DNA from: an uncultured Sphingomonadales bacterium
GTDB taxonomy: Bacteria; Pseudomonadota; Alphaproteobacteria; Sphingomonadales; Sphingomonadaceae
DNA length: 64,000 nt
NCBI GenBank assembly: GCA_903821605.1
Contig: CAIJLZ010000007.1
Coordinates: forward strand, 141,392-205,391
Direction of reading: 5' to 3'
In this document: one piece after another, positions 63,016 to 64,000 of the stretch
Layout of the letters: every line of letters begins with the position of its first letter
Position numbering within the stretch: position 1 is the first letter of the stretch
Program-made: the position numbers and the translations under genes
The notes under the pieces: generated by a model
What the model saw: the letters and a program-made list of their open reading frames with translations, nothing else
Database searches by the model: none
Told to the model about the DNA's origin: nothing

Positions 63016-63666
63016 ATGGCGTATGTTGATAAACAACCCATGAGCCGCAGCAAAGTAGTCGCCATCGCTGGCGTTGCTGTGCTGCACCTCGGGCTTCTCT
63101 GGGGGCTGAAAAACGGCTTGGACTACAACGCCGCGATGGAGGTTTTCGAAGATCTGAAGACCTTTGACATCAAGGAAGAGAAAAAGGTCGAGGAAGAGGT
63201 TCCGCCTCCGCCTGAGCCTAAGGACATGCCGCCGCCGCCGAAGCTCGATATACCGCCGCCGCCGCCGACCAATGTCGCGCCGCCGCCACTGCCACAACAG
63301 ATGGCGCCGCCTCCTGCTCCACCGCCGCCGCCGCCGCCTCCGCCCATGGAGCCGCCCAAGCCGACGATGTCTCAGGCTGCCCGTGCCAAGGGGAATCCCG
63401 GCACGTGGGTCACGACGGAGGATTATCCGTCATCGGCATTGCGTGAAGAGCGTGAAGGCGTGACCGCGATCGCTTGGGACGTCACGGTGGATGGCAAGGT
63501 TGCCAATTGCCGCGTGACCCAGTCGAGCGGACATGCTGATCTCGATGATGCTGCGTGCAAGTTCGTTACTCGTCGTGGCCGGTACAACCCGGCACTCGAC
63601 CAGAACGGCAATCCGATCCAGTCGTCGGACCGGCGCCGTGTGCGCTGGCAGATTCCGAAGGATTGA
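63016..63666 (+). CDS. tonB: Energy transducer TonB
   Basis: 216 residues: N-terminal anchor (VVAIAGVAVLHLGLLWGL with the conserved His), a long Pro-rich periplasmic spacer from about 60 to 115 (PPPPPPPPP, EPPKP), and the C-terminal domain with YPSSALREEREGVTAIAWDVTVDGKV and DDAACKFVTRRGRYNPA. Transmits proton-motive force to outer-membrane receptors. Followed by exbB. A GGAGGGAG run lies upstream. Confidence 0.96.
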   Translation: MAYVDKQPMSRSKVVAIAGVAVLHLGLLWGLKNGLDYNAAMEVFEDLKTFDIKEEKKVEEEVPPPPEPKDMPPPPKLDIPPPPPTNVAPPPLPQQMAPPPAPPPPPPPPPMEPPKPTMSQAARAKGNPGTWVTTEDYPSSALREEREGVTAIAWDVTVDGKVANCRVTQSSGHADLDDAACKFVTRRGRYNPALDQNGNPIQSSDRRRVRWQIPKD

Positions 63667-63692
63667 TCGTTTAGCCTGATCCCGAATTCTTG

Positions 63693-63712
63693 CGGGTGCT
63701 TCACCCGTTTTT
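63693..63712 (+). terminator. Small hairpin with T-run between tonB and exbB
   Basis: CGGGTG (63693-63698), loop CTT, CACCCG (63702-63707), then TTTTT. It lies within the likely operon, so it may limit readthrough and set a tonB:exbB ratio. Confidence 0.65.
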
Positions 63713-63744
63713 GACCTGAATTTTTTGAGAGGAAAGTTTTCAAG

Positions 63745-64000
63745 ATGCAGAATGTCGCTGATACCGCCAACGCTGCGGCCGAAGTAGCCACCAACGCGGC
63801 GGATGCCGCCGTCAACGCTGCTGCCCCGGCTGCCGAAGCGCTGAATACCGCCGCCGTTCAAGGTGCGGAAGCCGCTGCCACGAAGTTTGGTCTGATCGAG
63901 GCGTTGAACGATGGCGGCGCGCTGTCGTGGACGTTGTTCTTGTCGATGGTCGTGATGTCGGCCGTGTCGTGGTACATCCTGTTCACCAAGCTGCGCGAGC
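63745..64000 (+). CDS. exbB: ExbB-like MotA/TolQ/ExbB proton channel, 3' end outside window
   Basis: First 85 codons only. The protein starts MQNVADTANAAAEVATNAAD, an Ala/Asn-rich extension of about 45 residues, and then LIEALNDGGALSWTLFLSMVVMSAVSWYILFTKL, the first membrane helix of ExbB/TolQ. Following tonB, it should be the proton channel of the TonB system. GAGAGGAAAG is the ribosome site. Confidence 0.88.
   Translation, partial: MQNVADTANAAAEVATNAADAAVNAAAPAAEALNTAAVQGAEAAATKFGLIEALNDGGALSWTLFLSMVVMSAVSWYILFTKLRE

Noticed and set aside
62767..63297. N-terminal extension of the minus-strand secreted protein
   Set aside because: It is antisense to tonB, Arg-rich from Pro codons, and the ATG at 62766 gives a proper signal peptide.

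Overview
The window reads as chromosomal DNA of an alphaproteobacterium, most likely of the order Sphingomonadales. The evidence is a GC-rich background, CtrA and CpdR (alphaproteobacterial cell-cycle regulators), an alpha-type SspB, an ATP12 chaperone, a Tim44-domain protein followed by MltA and an Smr protein, a Rieske/cytochrome b/cytochrome c1 operon, and ribosomal protein S16 with a long Ala/Glu tail. No phage, transposase, CRISPR array or rRNA operon was seen. Almost all of the window is densely packed genes, many with 4-base ATGA or GTGA overlaps.

Layout. 1-5 kb: bdhA-argJ-GST (minus), a two-domain cold-shock protein with an RGG-type tail, a short RadC-like JAB protein, then an AT-rich gap leading into an AraC regulator that ends at a tRNA-Val. 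5.6-8.3 kb: cpdR, an EamA permease with a peptidoglycan amidase, and the RNase P RNA. 8.3-14.3 kb (minus): ffh-rpsP-rimM, sspB and petABC (cytochrome bc1). 14.5-21.5 kb (mostly plus): trmL-hemF-GNAT, lipB, two secreted proteins of unknown role, and timA-mltA-smr. 21.5-26.7 kb (minus): DUF4112 and an overlapping nadE-SBP-SBP operon. 26.8-31.8 kb: prs, arylamine N-acetyltransferase, PHA depolymerase (with bdhA, a second part of PHB turnover), an epimerase and a DUF808 protein. 31.9-39.5 kb: a strong small-RNA candidate, an N-formylglutamate amidohydrolase, a Kef-type antiporter, alaS and a lemA-msrB-msrA operon whose Msr enzymes carry export signals. 39.5-48.8 kb: aspC, a NAPE-PLD-like hydrolase, MFS-cysK, sodC, mutM and a tight crcB-rlu-HAD-small membrane protein-atp12 operon. 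49-55.7 kb: a CsgG-like protein, then luxI-phyH-nfrB-like-nfrA-like, then TauE and a TIGR02186 protein. 55.7-64 kb: ctrA with a CtrA box and clustered GANTC sites, rpiB-glyA-nrdR, GNAT-dapE, folB with a FolM-like reductase, and tonB-exbB (exbB cut by the window end).

The most interesting parts are three. First, an acyl-homoserine-lactone synthase with all diagnostic residues but no luxR within view, apparently co-transcribed with a PhyH dioxygenase and a reduced NfrB/NfrA pair that lacks NfrB's C-terminal c-di-GMP-binding region. This suggests a signal-linked exopolysaccharide or surface-glycan module. Second, a candidate sRNA at about 32028-32139 with a matching promoter, three hairpins with C-rich loops and an intrinsic terminator. 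Third, the nadE operon that carries two solute-binding lipoproteins and no permease. All function calls come from reading the sequence and recalling families. No database search was run, and GC figures are hand counts.
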